Shown: positions 1 to 9,174, counted from the first letter of the stretch. The stretch is DNA of 64,000 nt from Microbacterium sp. RU1D (GCF_900156435.1 NZ_FTPQ01000003.1:248001-312000), one strand, 5' to 3'. The notes: generated from the letters alone by a model not told the origin. A program made the numbers and translations.

Positions 1-17
1 ACGAGGAAGTGAGCATC

Positions 18-1577
18 ATGTCATTCGAGATCTCTCGTCGCACGTTGTTGCAGGGCGCAGGAGCCGGGGCCTTCGGCCTTGCTCTCACCGCCGCTGGCCC
101 CGCGGCGGCTCGCGCCGACACCGTGTCGCAGCGTGCCGTTTACCACATGACCCCGCCGACGGCCTGGCTCTGCGATCCGCAGCGCCCGATCGTCTCGGGC
201 GGCCAGTATCAGCTTTACTACCTGCACTCGAACATCAACAACGGTCCGGGCGGGTGGGATCACGCGACCACCGACGGTGTGAGCTTCACGCATCACGGCA
301 CCGTGATGCCGATTTCGGGGGGCGTGCCCGTTTGGTCGGGCTGCCTCGTCGTCGACACGGCCAATACGGCGGGCTTCGGTGCCGGTGCGGTGATCGCGCT
401 CGCCACGCGTCCCACGAACAACGTCCGCAAGTACCAGGAGCAGTACCTGTACTGGTCGACCGACGGCGGGTTCAGCTTCACGATGCTGCCCGACCCCGTG
501 CTCGTCAACAACGACGGCCGCACCGCGCAAACCCCCGCCGAGATCGACAACGCCGAGTGGTGCCGTGACCCGAAGGTGCACTGGGACGCAGGACGCAACG
601 AATGGGTCCTGATCCTCGGACGCGCGCGATACGCCGGCATCTACACGTCGCCCGACCTGCGGAACTGGACGTGGCGGAGCAACTTCGACTACCCGAATCA
701 CGATCTCGGCGGTATCGAATGCCCCGACATCTTCCAGATGACCGCCGGCGACGGCACATCGCATTGGGTGATCGGGGCGAGCATGGACGCGTACGGTGTC
801 GGCCTCCCGATGACCTACGCGTACTGGACGGGCACGTGGAACGGCACGCACTTCCTCGCGGACGACCTCACCCCCCAGTGGCTGGACTGGGGATGGGACT
901 GGTACGCCGCGGTGACGTGGCCGAGCATCGAGGCACCCAACACCCGTCGCCTCGCGATCGCGTGGATGAACAACTGGAAGTACGCCGCACGAAACGTCCC
1001 CACCGACGCGACCGACGGCTACAACGGTCAGAACTCCATCGTCCGGGAGCTCCGTCTCGAGCACCAGCCAGACGGCCGATACACGCTGCTGAGCAGTCCG
1101 ATTTCGACATTGGCTACGCACGCTACGTCGACCGTGACCCTGCCCGACCGCACGGTCAACGGCAGCACCGTCCTCCCCTGGAGCGGACGAGCGTACGAAC
1201 TCGAACTCGATATCGCGTGGACCAACGCCACGAACGTCGGCGTCTCGGTGGGGCGCTCAGCGGACGGGTCCCGACACACCAACATCGGCAAGTACGGCTC
1301 CGACCTCTACGTCGACCGAGCGCCGTCGGATCGCAGCGGGTACTCCCTCGTCCCGTACACGCGTGCCGCGGCCCCGATCGATCCGGCCGCTCGCTCGGTC
1401 CACCTGCGGATCTTCGTCGACCGGCAGAGCGTCGAGGTGTTCGTCAACGCCGGCCACACGGTGCTCTCGCAGCAGGTCCACTTCCTGGACACGGACACCG
1501 GCATCTCGTTCTATTCGGACGGGGGTTCGGCCACCTTCACCGGCATCACGATCCGCGAGTTCGCGACCCCCGTGTGA
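18..1577 (+). CDS. lftA: Tat-exported GH32 enzyme, probable levan fructotransferase
   Basis: GH32 five-bladed propeller plus beta-sandwich protein, 519 aa. It starts with a twin-arginine signal (SRRTLLQG, residues 6-13) and a hydrophobic stretch ending near AARA, so it should act outside the cell. The catalytic triad is present: nucleophile D53 in WLCDPQRP, R183-D184-P185, and acid/base E234-C235. The WLCDPQRP form of the usual WMNDPNG box, and the overall sequence, match what I remember of Arthrobacter levan fructotransferase (EC 4.2.2.16), which converts levan to difructose dianhydride IV; this was recalled, not searched. ATG at 18 is preferred over GTG at 9 because GAGG at 3-6 leaves too short a gap for GTG. 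An exo-levanase or levanbiohydrolase is the alternative product specificity. Its own promoter lies outside the window. Confidence 0.82.
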   Translation: MSFEISRRTLLQGAGAGAFGLALTAAGPAAARADTVSQRAVYHMTPPTAWLCDPQRPIVSGGQYQLYYLHSNINNGPGGWDHATTDGVSFTHHGTVMPISGGVPVWSGCLVVDTANTAGFGAGAVIALATRPTNNVRKYQEQYLYWSTDGGFSFTMLPDPVLVNNDGRTAQTPAEIDNAEWCRDPKVHWDAGRNEWVLILGRARYAGIYTSPDLRNWTWRSNFDYPNHDLGGIECPDIFQMTAGDGTSHWVIGASMDAYGVGLPMTYAYWTGTWNGTHFLADDLTPQWLDWGWDWYAAVTWPSIEAPNTRRLAIAWMNNWKYAARNVPTDATDGYNGQNSIVRELRLEHQPDGRYTLLSSPISTLATHATSTVTLPDRTVNGSTVLPWSGRAYELELDIAWTNATNVGVSVGRSADGSRHTNIGKYGSDLYVDRAPSDRSGYSLVPYTRAAAPIDPAARSVHLRIFVDRQSVEVFVNAGHTVLSQQVHFLDTDTGISFYSDGGSATFTGITIREFATPV

Positions 1578-1582
1578 GCAGC

Positions 1583-1621
1583 GGCGCCGCGGGACTACGG
1601 CCCCAGAGGTTCCGCGGCGCC
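1583..1621 (+). terminator. Hairpin after lftA
   Basis: Perfect 10-bp inverted repeat, GGCGCCGCGG at 1583-1592 and CCGCGGCGCC at 1612-1621, five bases after the lftA stop. There is no T-run, as is common for actinobacterial terminators. It separates lftA from the LacI gene transcriptionally. Confidence 0.55.
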
Positions 1622-1863
1622 TGCCCACCCATAGCCGAAACGCTCAAGCTGAGAGTGCTGCGTCTCCACGTCCCCGGCATGGACAAGGCTTCGACGAGCC
1701 ACCTCGCATCTGATTGTCACCGAGCATCGGAACCGTGCATCGCGGGGGCGTCTTCGAGCTGCCGCTGACCAGCGATGGCGTCAGCCGGCGGCAGGGAGGT
1801 GGGCCTGGCGGACCGCGACGCATCTACGCCAGCGAGATGCGTAGCGGTATAGAACATATGAAG
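1622..1863. other. Non-coding stretch with one inverted repeat
   Basis: No credible gene is seen here. The one clear structure is an 8-bp inverted repeat, ACGCATCT at 1818-1825 and AGATGCGT at 1835-1842 with a 9-nt spacer, ending about 21 bp upstream of the -35 box of the LacI promoter. It could be an activator or repressor site, or the end of the lftA transcript. Confidence 0.4.
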
Positions 1864-1892
1864 TTGACGGCCCTTCTGTCGCGCGTTAGTAT
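1864..1892 (+). promoter_or_regulatory. Sigma70-type promoter of the lacI gene
   Basis: TTGACG (1864-1869), a 17-bp spacer, then TAGTAT (1887-1892): near-consensus for a housekeeping sigma factor and unusually good for such GC-rich DNA. Transcription would start near 1899, leaving a leader of about 25 nt to the LacI start at 1925. Because the importer operon follows lacI by 73 bp without an obvious second promoter, it may drive the whole locus. Confidence 0.75.
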
Positions 1893-1924
1893 CCGGTGAA
1901 TCGCGCTACGTTAATGAGAGTTGA

Positions 1925-2926
1925 ATGTCGATGGAGACAAGAAAGCCCGTCACAATGAGCGATCTCGCTCGTGACCTCGGCATTTCACGCTCCGCCGTTT
2001 CTTTCGCGCTAAACAACGAGTCGCAGGTCTCGCGGGAGACGCGTGAACGCGTCATCGCCAAGGCGGCCGAACTCGGCTACCGGCCCAACGCCGGAGCACG
2101 AGCTCTGGCCGGCCAGAAGACCGACCTCTTCGGCCTTGTGACAGACATCGTCTCGACTCCTTTTGGCGGCGATCTGATCGCGGGCGCCCAGGAGTGGTTC
2201 TGGAGCCACGGGAAGTCGCTCCTGATCGCGGGAACCAGCACGCCCGAGCGTCCCGACGCGCGGTCGATCGAGATGATGCTCGAACACCGGGTGGGTGGCA
2301 TCCTTCTCGCGACCACCTGGAACCGCGCAATCGAGCTCCCCTCGTCCCTCGCGCACGTCCCCGTTGTGCTGGTGCACTGCTTCGACGCGCGCGGCGAGCG
2401 CCCGTCCGTCCTGCCCGACGAGGTCGAGGGCGGTCGAGCTGCAGCGCAGATGCTCATCGACGCGGGGCGGCGACGCATCGCGATGATCAACCTGCCGCCC
2501 GACATGGTGGCCGCGCGCGGCCGCCGTCACGGGTTCGAGGATGCTCTGACGAACGCAGGCATCGAGGCCGATCGAGACCTCATCGTCACGAGTGGCCCGG
2601 AAGCCGATTCGGCCTATCTTGCTGCGCACGACCTCCTTTCTCGACACGAGGTCGATGGCGTGTTCTGCGCGAACGACCGTATCGCCATGGGAACGTACGA
2701 CGCCGCGCGCGACCTTGGCCTCGCGATCCCGCGCGACCTCGCCGTCGTCGGGTTCGACAACCAGGAGATCATCGCTTCCTATCTCCGTCCTGCCCTCTCC
2801 ACGGTCGCGCTTCCCTTCCGGGAGATGGGCCGCCGCGGGGCAGAGCTTCTCACCCGGACCCACGACGGCGACCATCTCGAGCAGATCGTCGTCCCGTGCC
2901 CGCCCATCGTCCGAGATTCGGTGTAA
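1925..2926 (+). CDS. LacI-family transcriptional regulator
   Basis: 333 aa. The N-terminal LacI helix-turn-helix (about residues 11-60: TMSDLARDLGISRSAVSFAL, then the NAGARALAG hinge) precedes a periplasmic-binding-protein-like effector domain containing GVFCANDRIAMG and VVGFDN. It sits between the exported levan enzyme and the importer operon, so it is the likely local repressor, with a fructose-containing sugar or phosphate as probable inducer (inferred). GAGAG at 1916-1920 is close to ATG 1925; ATG 1931 is an equally good start on spacing. I could not identify its operator with confidence. Confidence 0.9.
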   Translation: MSMETRKPVTMSDLARDLGISRSAVSFALNNESQVSRETRERVIAKAAELGYRPNAGARALAGQKTDLFGLVTDIVSTPFGGDLIAGAQEWFWSHGKSLLIAGTSTPERPDARSIEMMLEHRVGGILLATTWNRAIELPSSLAHVPVVLVHCFDARGERPSVLPDEVEGGRAAAQMLIDAGRRRIAMINLPPDMVAARGRRHGFEDALTNAGIEADRDLIVTSGPEADSAYLAAHDLLSRHEVDGVFCANDRIAMGTYDAARDLGLAIPRDLAVVGFDNQEIIASYLRPALSTVALPFREMGRRGAELLTRTHDGDHLEQIVVPCPPIVRDSV

Positions 2927-2999
2927 TCCGAGCTCGGCTCCAGACGGCGGCCCGACGCCGCCTCGCCCTGCACAGCCTGTTCAATGTCGAAAGGAAATC

Positions 3000-4667
3000 A
3001 TGTCCCGCACACCTCTGCGTCGTTTCTGGCGCGCGTTAGTTGCCACTGCGGCGGTGGCAACCCTGGCCGGTTCGCTGTCCGCGTGTGCCCCGGGAGGCGG
3101 TGAGAACACCGACGGCCAGATCCTCCGGGTCGCCTCCATCGGAAACGCCTCCTTCACTCGGAACTTCAATCCCTTCTCGCCGACGGCACTCGACATGTCC
3201 AAGCGCGCGGTCTACGAGCCGCTCATGGTGGCCAACCTGGCCAAGGGTGAGATCGTGCCCTGGCTGGCGAAGAACTACGAGTGGAGCGCCGACGGGCTCA
3301 CGCTGACCTTCACCCTCAACGACGGGACCACGTGGTCCGACGGCAAGCCCCTGACCGCCGCCGACGTCGTGTACACGTTCGACCTCTCGCGCAAGGTCCT
3401 CGGCGACGCGACCTACGACTACGTCGGATCCGCCTCTGCGCCGGACGACACGACGGTCGAATTCTCCTTCACGCGGCCGTATACCCCGGGACTGTACGAA
3501 CTGGGCGGAATGCTCGTCGTTCCGCAGCACGTCTGGGAGACGGTGGACGACCCCTCGACGTACCAGAACCCTGACCCCGTCGGGTCCGGGCCGTTCACGC
3601 AGGTCGCGAACTTCTCGGCGCAGTCGTACGACCTTATGCGCAACCCGAACTACTGGCAGAAGGACAAGGCCGACTACGGCGGCATCCGCGTGATCGCCTA
3701 CGGCGGCAACGACGCGGCGAACATCGCGGCCATCAACGGCGATATCGACTTCGGCCTGGGCTTCATCCAGGACATCCAGAAGACGTACGTCGACGTCGAC
3801 CCGGAGCACCGCGGCTACTGGTTCCCCGCGGTGGGATCCACCATTTCGCTCAGCCTCAACACTACGCAGGCGCCGTACGACGACGTCAACCTCCGCAAGG
3901 CCGTCAGCATGGGCATCGACCGCGACGCCGTGGCGAAGAAGGGGATGAGCGGCTACACGCACCCCTCCGACTGCACCGGCCTCAGCGACGCGTACGACTC
4001 GTGGCGTGACCAGAGCGTCGTGGCATCCTGCGACTGGACGACCTACGACGTCACCGCCGCCAACGCCCTGCTCGACGCGTCGGGCTACCCGCGCGGAGCG
4101 GACGGCATGCGCACGACCCCGGCAGGCACACCTCTGACGTTCAACATCGGAGTCGGATCGGCCTCCACCGACTGGATCGCGGTCGCCCAGGTCATCTCCG
4201 ACGACATGAAGGATCTCGGCATCAGCGCACCGCTGCGCGTGCAGGACTGGTCGCAGATCAATCAGGAGCTTTTCGGCGGCACCTACACCGGCAACATCGC
4301 CTGGAGCGCGGCCGGCGTCACGCCGTACGAGTTCTACCGCAGCCAGATGTCGTGCAAGACGGTCAAGCCGGTGGGCGAGGAAGCGACACAGAACTTCCAC
4401 CGCTTCTGCAGCGAGAAGGCGGACCAGCTACTGGACCAGTTCGCTGCCGCGACCGACGAGGCCGCGCAGCACGACATCATGAACCAGCTGCAGGCCGTGT
4501 ACTCCGAGACGGCGCCGCAGGTCCCGCTGTTCCCCGGGCCGGAGTGGGGTGCGTACAACAGCACCAACTTCGTCGGGTGGCCGAGCGAGGACGACCCCTA
4601 CGCCACGCTCTCCCCGAGCGGGTCGAGCACCGTACTCGTCCTGACCACCATTCACCCGCGCGGCTGA
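3000..4667 (+). CDS. ABC importer substrate-binding lipoprotein (SBP family 5)
   Basis: 555 aa. Signal peptide with lipobox LSAC (26-29), so lipid-anchored at C29 outside the membrane. The body is a family 5 solute-binding protein (oligopeptide/nickel/oligosaccharide class), with the typical stretches EPLMVANLAKGEIVPWLAKN and LTAADVVYTF. The start is set by the strong ribosome site GAAAGGAAA just before ATG 3000. Some family members bind oligosaccharides, and its place between the levan enzyme and cytoplasmic fructan hydrolases suggests it captures a levan product such as DFA IV or short levan oligomers (inferred). It is followed by a strong hairpin, a common arrangement that lets the SBP be made in excess over the permeases. 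Confidence 0.9.
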   Translation: MSRTPLRRFWRALVATAAVATLAGSLSACAPGGGENTDGQILRVASIGNASFTRNFNPFSPTALDMSKRAVYEPLMVANLAKGEIVPWLAKNYEWSADGLTLTFTLNDGTTWSDGKPLTAADVVYTFDLSRKVLGDATYDYVGSASAPDDTTVEFSFTRPYTPGLYELGGMLVVPQHVWETVDDPSTYQNPDPVGSGPFTQVANFSAQSYDLMRNPNYWQKDKADYGGIRVIAYGGNDAANIAAINGDIDFGLGFIQDIQKTYVDVDPEHRGYWFPAVGSTISLSLNTTQAPYDDVNLRKAVSMGIDRDAVAKKGMSGYTHPSDCTGLSDAYDSWRDQSVVASCDWTTYDVTAANALLDASGYPRGADGMRTTPAGTPLTFNIGVGSASTDWIAVAQVISDDMKDLGISAPLRVQDWSQINQELFGGTYTGNIAWSAAGVTPYEFYRSQMSCKTVKPVGEEATQNFHRFCSEKADQLLDQFAAATDEAAQHDIMNQLQAVYSETAPQVPLFPGPEWGAYNSTNFVGWPSEDDPYATLSPSGSSTVLVLTTIHPRG

Positions 4668-4673
4668 GGGAAA

Positions 4674-4702
4674 GGGGGAGCGGGGTTCCGCCCCGCTCCC
4701 CC
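4674..4702 (+). terminator. Strong intra-operon hairpin after the SBP gene
   Basis: Perfect 12-bp stem (4674-4685 with 4691-4702) and a 5-nt loop, six bases after the SBP stop and 31 bases before the next start. No T-tract follows. It probably acts as a partial terminator or as a 3' stabiliser that raises SBP mRNA above the downstream operon. Confidence 0.65.
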
Positions 4703-4733
4703 GCTTCCTCGCCTCCCCCGGACGAAAGCGATC

Positions 4734-6134
4734 ATGCAACGCTTCTTCAAGCCCGATCACGCTCGCGTGGGCGACACCATCCCGTACTTCCACGACGGCG
4801 TGTTCCACGTGTTCTACCTCAAGCGTTACGCGGACGACACCCACGACCGTATCCAGACGGACTGGTGGCATCTGACGACCACCGACTTCGTCGCCTTCGA
4901 CGAAGTCGGCACGGCAGTCCGCCGTGGCGGACCGGACGACGCGGACTACTCCGCCGCGACCGGCAGCGTCATCCGCATCGGCGACACCTTCTTCGCCTAC
5001 TCCACCGGATTCGCGCGGGAGCCGCTGTCGGAGGGAGCCCGACATCAGACGATCCTCCGTTGGCGCAGCCCCGACCTGCTCACGTGGGAGAAGGACCAGG
5101 ACTTCGCGCTCGTCGCCGACACCGAGCGCTACGACGCGAATGAATGGCGTGACCCGTCCGTGTTCCACGACGCCGAGGCCGGCGTCTACCGGATGCTCGT
5201 GGCCGGCGAGCTCAGGGACGGACCGGCCCACCGCCGCGGCGCGACCGTTCAGGCGACCTCGGTGAACGGTCTGGACTGGGAGATCGGCGATCCGCTGTGG
5301 GCGCCGGGCCTCTTCTCGGCGCACGAGTGCCCCGACCTCTTCCGGATCGGCGAGTACTGGTACCTCGTCTACTCCACACTCACGGACCGCACCGTCACCC
5401 GCTATCGCATGGCATCCTCCCTCGACGGTCCGTGGCTCGCCCCCGACGACGACGAGCTGGACGGACTGGGGCTGTACGCGGCGAAGACCGTGACCGACGG
5501 AACCACCCGCTATCTCGTGGGGTGGTGCCCGAACGCCACCGGCGGTGTCGACGGCGCCTCGTGGCTGTGGGGTGGCAACCTCATCGTCCACGAACTGCAC
5601 CAGCTCGCGGACGGCCGTCTCGCGGTCCGCCAGAACGCAGCGGCCCGGGCTGTGCTCGAGCGATCCACCGACGGCCCCGCGGTCGAATTCGCGGGAGCAC
5701 GAGTCGGGTCCGCGTACGGCTACGCCACGCACACACTCGCGACCATGCCGCACGCCGGGTTCGCAGACCTCACCCTGGACCCGGATGCCAAGGTTTTCGG
5801 CCTGGAACTCCGCACCGATAACGAGCGCGCCCACGGCTATCGCGTCTCGTTCGAACCCGCGCTGCGGCGATTCCGCATCGACCGCATCGACCGGTTCGGC
5901 GCCGACGCACCGTACGACAACCGCCCGCTGGACCTCCCCGCCGGGCCTCTCCGCCTCGCCCTCGAGTTCGATGGCGAGATCACCGTCGTCTACGTCAACG
6001 GACTCGTCGCCGCGACGCTGCGCGGTTACGACCTCCAGGGGAGCCAGCTCGGCGTCTTCGTCGAAGAGGGCGCCGTGGTCGTCGAATCCGGCTCCGTCCA
6101 TCCCCTGCAGCAGACCCCGAAGGAAGACCGATGA
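4734..6134 (+). CDS. Cytoplasmic GH32-like protein, divergent N-terminus
   Basis: 466 aa, no signal peptide. GH32 signatures are visible but the first is degenerate: the nucleophile box reads RVGDTIPYFHDG (D14) instead of WMNDPNG; R139-D140-P141 and acid/base E198-C199 are intact. After about residue 300 there is a C-terminal beta-sandwich. All three acidic residues are kept, so it is probably active on a beta-fructofuranoside, but the substrate is not predictable. It overlaps the GH172 gene by 4 bp (ATGA), so the two are probably translated in a coupled way and may act on the same imported sugar. GH43/68-clan relatives are an alternative family assignment. Confidence 0.78.
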   Translation: MQRFFKPDHARVGDTIPYFHDGVFHVFYLKRYADDTHDRIQTDWWHLTTTDFVAFDEVGTAVRRGGPDDADYSAATGSVIRIGDTFFAYSTGFAREPLSEGARHQTILRWRSPDLLTWEKDQDFALVADTERYDANEWRDPSVFHDAEAGVYRMLVAGELRDGPAHRRGATVQATSVNGLDWEIGDPLWAPGLFSAHECPDLFRIGEYWYLVYSTLTDRTVTRYRMASSLDGPWLAPDDDELDGLGLYAAKTVTDGTTRYLVGWCPNATGGVDGASWLWGGNLIVHELHQLADGRLAVRQNAAARAVLERSTDGPAVEFAGARVGSAYGYATHTLATMPHAGFADLTLDPDAKVFGLELRTDNERAHGYRVSFEPALRRFRIDRIDRFGADAPYDNRPLDLPAGPLRLALEFDGEITVVYVNGLVAATLRGYDLQGSQLGVFVEEGAVVVESGSVHPLQQTPKEDR

Positions 6135-7240
6135 CCGCCCCCTCCTGGCTGACGACTGCGCACGCCGACCTCGCGTCGGGAACGCGCTCCCGTTCATTCA
6201 CCGCCGAGAACCCCCGCGCCGAGGTCGGCGCCGGTGGGCGCTCGGCATCCATCCTCGGACCGACCCGAAAGGGGAGCCCGTGCATCACGCTGCCCGCGGG
6301 CGAGACGGTGACGCTCGCCGACGCTGCGGGTGCGGGAGAGATCCGTCACATCTGGTGCACCGTGTCCGATCACACCGAGGCGGTCGGATTCGTGCTGCGC
6401 GACCTCGTCCTGCGCATGTACTGGGACGGGTCCGATGTCCCCGCCGTCGAAGTCCCCCTCGGCGACTTCTTCTGCAACGGCAACGGGCAGCGCAGCCTCG
6501 TGACATCCGAGGTCGTGCTCGTCGCCCCGACCAGCGGGATGAACGCGTACTTCGCGATGCCGTTCTCCGACGGCGCTCGCATCACCATCGAGAATCAGCA
6601 CCCTCGCGACGTCGAAGGGTTCTTCTACCAGATCGACTATCTCGAGCGTCCGTCTGCCGCCGACGTCGGTGATCTGCGGTTCCACGCGCAGTTCCGGCGC
6701 GAGAACCCGACGACGATCGCTGAGGACTACACGCTCCTCGATGGCGTGGAGGGGCGAGGGGTCTTTCTCGGCTCGTACCTGTCGATCGTCGCGCTCGAGC
6801 GCTACTGGTGGGGCGAAGGCGAGATGAAGTTCTTCCTCGACGGCGACACCGACCTCCCCACTATCTGCGGCACGGGGACGGAGGACTATTACGGCGGAGC
6901 GTGGGCCTTCCAGGACCGCCTCTCGAACGAGGTCGAACCCGAGGTGCTGACCTACAGCGCCCCCTACGTCGGCTACCCGACCTACCTCACGCGCGATACG
7001 TCGAAGCAGGCGGTCTACGCCACGGCCATGGCGCCGCTGCACGGGATGTACCGCTGGCACCTGCCCGACCCCATCTACTTCCACGAGAACCTGCGTGTGA
7101 CGCTCCAGCAGATCGGGCAGGTCGGCCCCGACCTCGTGGAGCGGGCCGACGACGTTTCCTCCGTCGCCTACTGGTATCAGGACACCCCCGTCGGCACCGG
7201 CCGGTCCTTCCCGACCCGCTCCGAGCGCGCACCCCGTTAG
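6131..7240 (+). CDS. GH172 (DUF2961) protein, putative difructose dianhydride or fructofuranoside hydrolase
   Basis: 369 aa, no signal peptide. Family hallmarks are GEIRHIWCTV (69-78), YWDGSDVPAVEVPLGDFF (97-114), GEGEMKFFLDGD (228-239) and CGTGTEDYYGGAW (246-258). DUF2961 became GH172 when a Bifidobacterium member was shown to make and hydrolyse difructose dianhydride I; E231 and E251 here fall in the segments where, from memory, the two catalytic glutamates lie. The location inside an operon with GH32 enzymes and an importer supports a role on an imported difructose. Caution: characterised GH172 enzymes act on alpha-D-fructofuranosides or alpha-D-arabinofuranosides, while DFA IV is beta-linked, so the exact substrate is open. 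Confidence 0.82.
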   Translation: MTAPSWLTTAHADLASGTRSRSFTAENPRAEVGAGGRSASILGPTRKGSPCITLPAGETVTLADAAGAGEIRHIWCTVSDHTEAVGFVLRDLVLRMYWDGSDVPAVEVPLGDFFCNGNGQRSLVTSEVVLVAPTSGMNAYFAMPFSDGARITIENQHPRDVEGFFYQIDYLERPSAADVGDLRFHAQFRRENPTTIAEDYTLLDGVEGRGVFLGSYLSIVALERYWWGEGEMKFFLDGDTDLPTICGTGTEDYYGGAWAFQDRLSNEVEPEVLTYSAPYVGYPTYLTRDTSKQAVYATAMAPLHGMYRWHLPDPIYFHENLRVTLQQIGQVGPDLVERADDVSSVAYWYQDTPVGTGRSFPTRSERAPR

Positions 7241-7251
7241 GAGCGATCGAC

Positions 7252-8229
7252 ATGGCCTTCGTTCTCCGCCGACTGGGGTACTACCTCATCGCCTTCTGGG
7301 CGTCGCTGACCATCAACTTCCTGCTTCCCCGGCTGATCCCGGGCGACCCGGTCGGGCGCATGCTCGGCCAGATGCAGGGGTCGGTGACCGACGAACAGGT
7401 GCAGCAGTTCCGCCACCTGTTCGGCCTCGACGACCGCCCCATCCTGCTGCAGTACGTGCAGTACATCGGCGACGTCTTCACCGGCAACCTCGGACTGTCG
7501 ATCTCGCAGTTCCCGACGCCGGTCTCGCAGGTGATCGGAAATCAGCTGGGGTGGACCGTGCTCCTCGGCGGAACCGCGCTGATCATTGCCGTGGTCGCCG
7601 GCAATCTCCTCGGCATCTGGGCGGCCTGGCGACGAGGCGGGGTCCTGGACAACGTGTTCCCGCCGCTCCTGGTGTTCATCGGCTCCTTCCCCTACTTCTT
7701 CATCGCAATGATCGCGCTGTACCTGTTCGCGGTGGTCATGAAGTGGTTCCCGGTCGGGCAGGCCTTCACCCTGGGCAGGACGCCGTCCTTCAGCTTCCCG
7801 TTCATCGGTGACGTGCTGTGGCACTTGGTCCTGCCCGCCGGCACGATCGTCGCCATCTCGATCGGGGGCTGGATGCTCGGGATGCGCAACACAATGATCG
7901 CCACCTCCGCCGAGGACTACATCACGATGGCGCGCGCGAAAGGGCTGCGCGAGGGGCGCATCATGTACCGCTACGCCGCCCGCAACGCGATGCTCCCCTC
8001 GGTGACGTCGTTCGGAATGTCGATCGGATTCGTCGTCGGCGGCGCACTGCTGACCGAGGTGGTGTTCGCGTACCCCGGCATCGGCTACCAGCTGCTCCGC
8101 GCCGTGCAGGCCCTGGACTACCCGCTGATGCAGGGCATCTTCCTGACTCTCACGGCGGCCGTCCTGGTCGCCAACTTCCTGATCGACATCGTCTACGTGC
8201 GCCTCGACCCGCGCGTGCGAGTGAGGTGA
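7252..8229 (+). CDS. ABC importer permease 1 (DppB/OppB type)
   Basis: 325 aa integral membrane protein, about six membrane segments, of the binding-protein-dependent transport family that pairs with family 5 SBPs. The N-terminal signature FLLPRLIPGDP and the cytoplasmic EAA loop (EDYITMARAKGL) that docks on the ATPase are present. ATG 7252 follows GGAGCG 11 bp after the GH172 stop. It forms the membrane channel with the next permease. Confidence 0.93.
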   Translation: MAFVLRRLGYYLIAFWASLTINFLLPRLIPGDPVGRMLGQMQGSVTDEQVQQFRHLFGLDDRPILLQYVQYIGDVFTGNLGLSISQFPTPVSQVIGNQLGWTVLLGGTALIIAVVAGNLLGIWAAWRRGGVLDNVFPPLLVFIGSFPYFFIAMIALYLFAVVMKWFPVGQAFTLGRTPSFSFPFIGDVLWHLVLPAGTIVAISIGGWMLGMRNTMIATSAEDYITMARAKGLREGRIMYRYAARNAMLPSVTSFGMSIGFVVGGALLTEVVFAYPGIGYQLLRAVQALDYPLMQGIFLTLTAAVLVANFLIDIVYVRLDPRVRVR

Positions 8230-8232
8230 CCC

Positions 8233-9174
8233 ATGTCTCTGCAGAATTCCGGCTCGACTCTCGTCTCCACCGACACCATGTCGCGGCCCGGCGTGCCCGT
8301 ACGCACGCCCGTCTTCCGCGACCACTTCGTCGCCAGGCTCCTCCGCGACCGTCGCGCTCTGATCGGGATCATCATCCTGGTCGTGTTCGTCGCGGTCGCC
8401 CTGGCCGCTCCCCTGCTCGCCCCCGGCAGTCCGCGTGATGCCGTCGCCGACGGATCCGAAGCGCCCTCCGCGGCGCACCTGCTCGGGACCACACAGAAGG
8501 GCGAAGATGTCTTCGCGCTCCTCATCTGGGGGGCGCGCAGTTCCCTCGGGATCGGCTTCACCGTCGGGGCGCTCGCCACGATCGTGGGGCTCCTCGTCGG
8601 CCTCGCCTCGGCGTTCTTCGGCCGCGTCATCGACGACCTGCTCTCGGTCGTGACCAACATCTTCCTGCTGATCCCGGGTCTCCCGCTCCTGATCATCCTG
8701 GCGGCGTTCCTCCCCGCGGGCCCCGGCACAATCGTGCTGGTCCTCGTGGCCACCGGATGGGCGGGCTCGGCCCGTGTCATCCGCTCACAGGCCCTGTCCC
8801 TCCGGGGGAAGGACTACGTGGATGCCGCCGTGGTCACCGGCGAGCGCCCGGTGACGATCATGCTGCGCGAGATGCTCCCGAACATGGCATCCATCGTCAT
8901 GAGCACCTTCCTCGCCTGCGTGATCTTCGGCATCGGCGCACAGGCGGGGCTCGAGTTCCTCGGCCTCGGCGACGTCTCGGCCGTCAGCTGGGGCACCAAC
9001 CTCTACTGGTCGAGCATCGAAGGATCCATGATCCGGGGCACCTGGTGGACGTTCCTGCCGTCGGGCGTCGCGATCGCGCTCGTGGCGTTCTCGCTCGCGC
9101 TCGTCAACTACGCCGTCGACGAGATCACGAATCCCCGCCTGGTGTCGCGCAAGAAGAAGGGTCGCAACAAGTGA
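8233..9174 (+). CDS. ABC importer permease 2 (DppC/OppC type)
   Basis: 313 aa. N-terminal cytoplasmic tail, then about six membrane segments; OppC-type N-terminal module (LIGIIILVVFVAVALAAPLL) followed by the transport domain with EAA-like loop GKDYVDAAVVTG. It starts 3 bp after the first permease and overlaps the ATPase gene by 4 bp (GTGA), so the transporter genes are translated as a unit. Confidence 0.93.
   Translation: MSLQNSGSTLVSTDTMSRPGVPVRTPVFRDHFVARLLRDRRALIGIIILVVFVAVALAAPLLAPGSPRDAVADGSEAPSAAHLLGTTQKGEDVFALLIWGARSSLGIGFTVGALATIVGLLVGLASAFFGRVIDDLLSVVTNIFLLIPGLPLLIILAAFLPAGPGTIVLVLVATGWAGSARVIRSQALSLRGKDYVDAAVVTGERPVTIMLREMLPNMASIVMSTFLACVIFGIGAQAGLEFLGLGDVSAVSWGTNLYWSSIEGSMIRGTWWTFLPSGVAIALVAFSLALVNYAVDEITNPRLVSRKKKGRNK

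Noticed and set aside
2946-2962. Terminator between lacI and the SBP gene
   Set aside because: GGCGGC/GCCGCC forms only a 6-bp stem without a T-run; too weak to claim.
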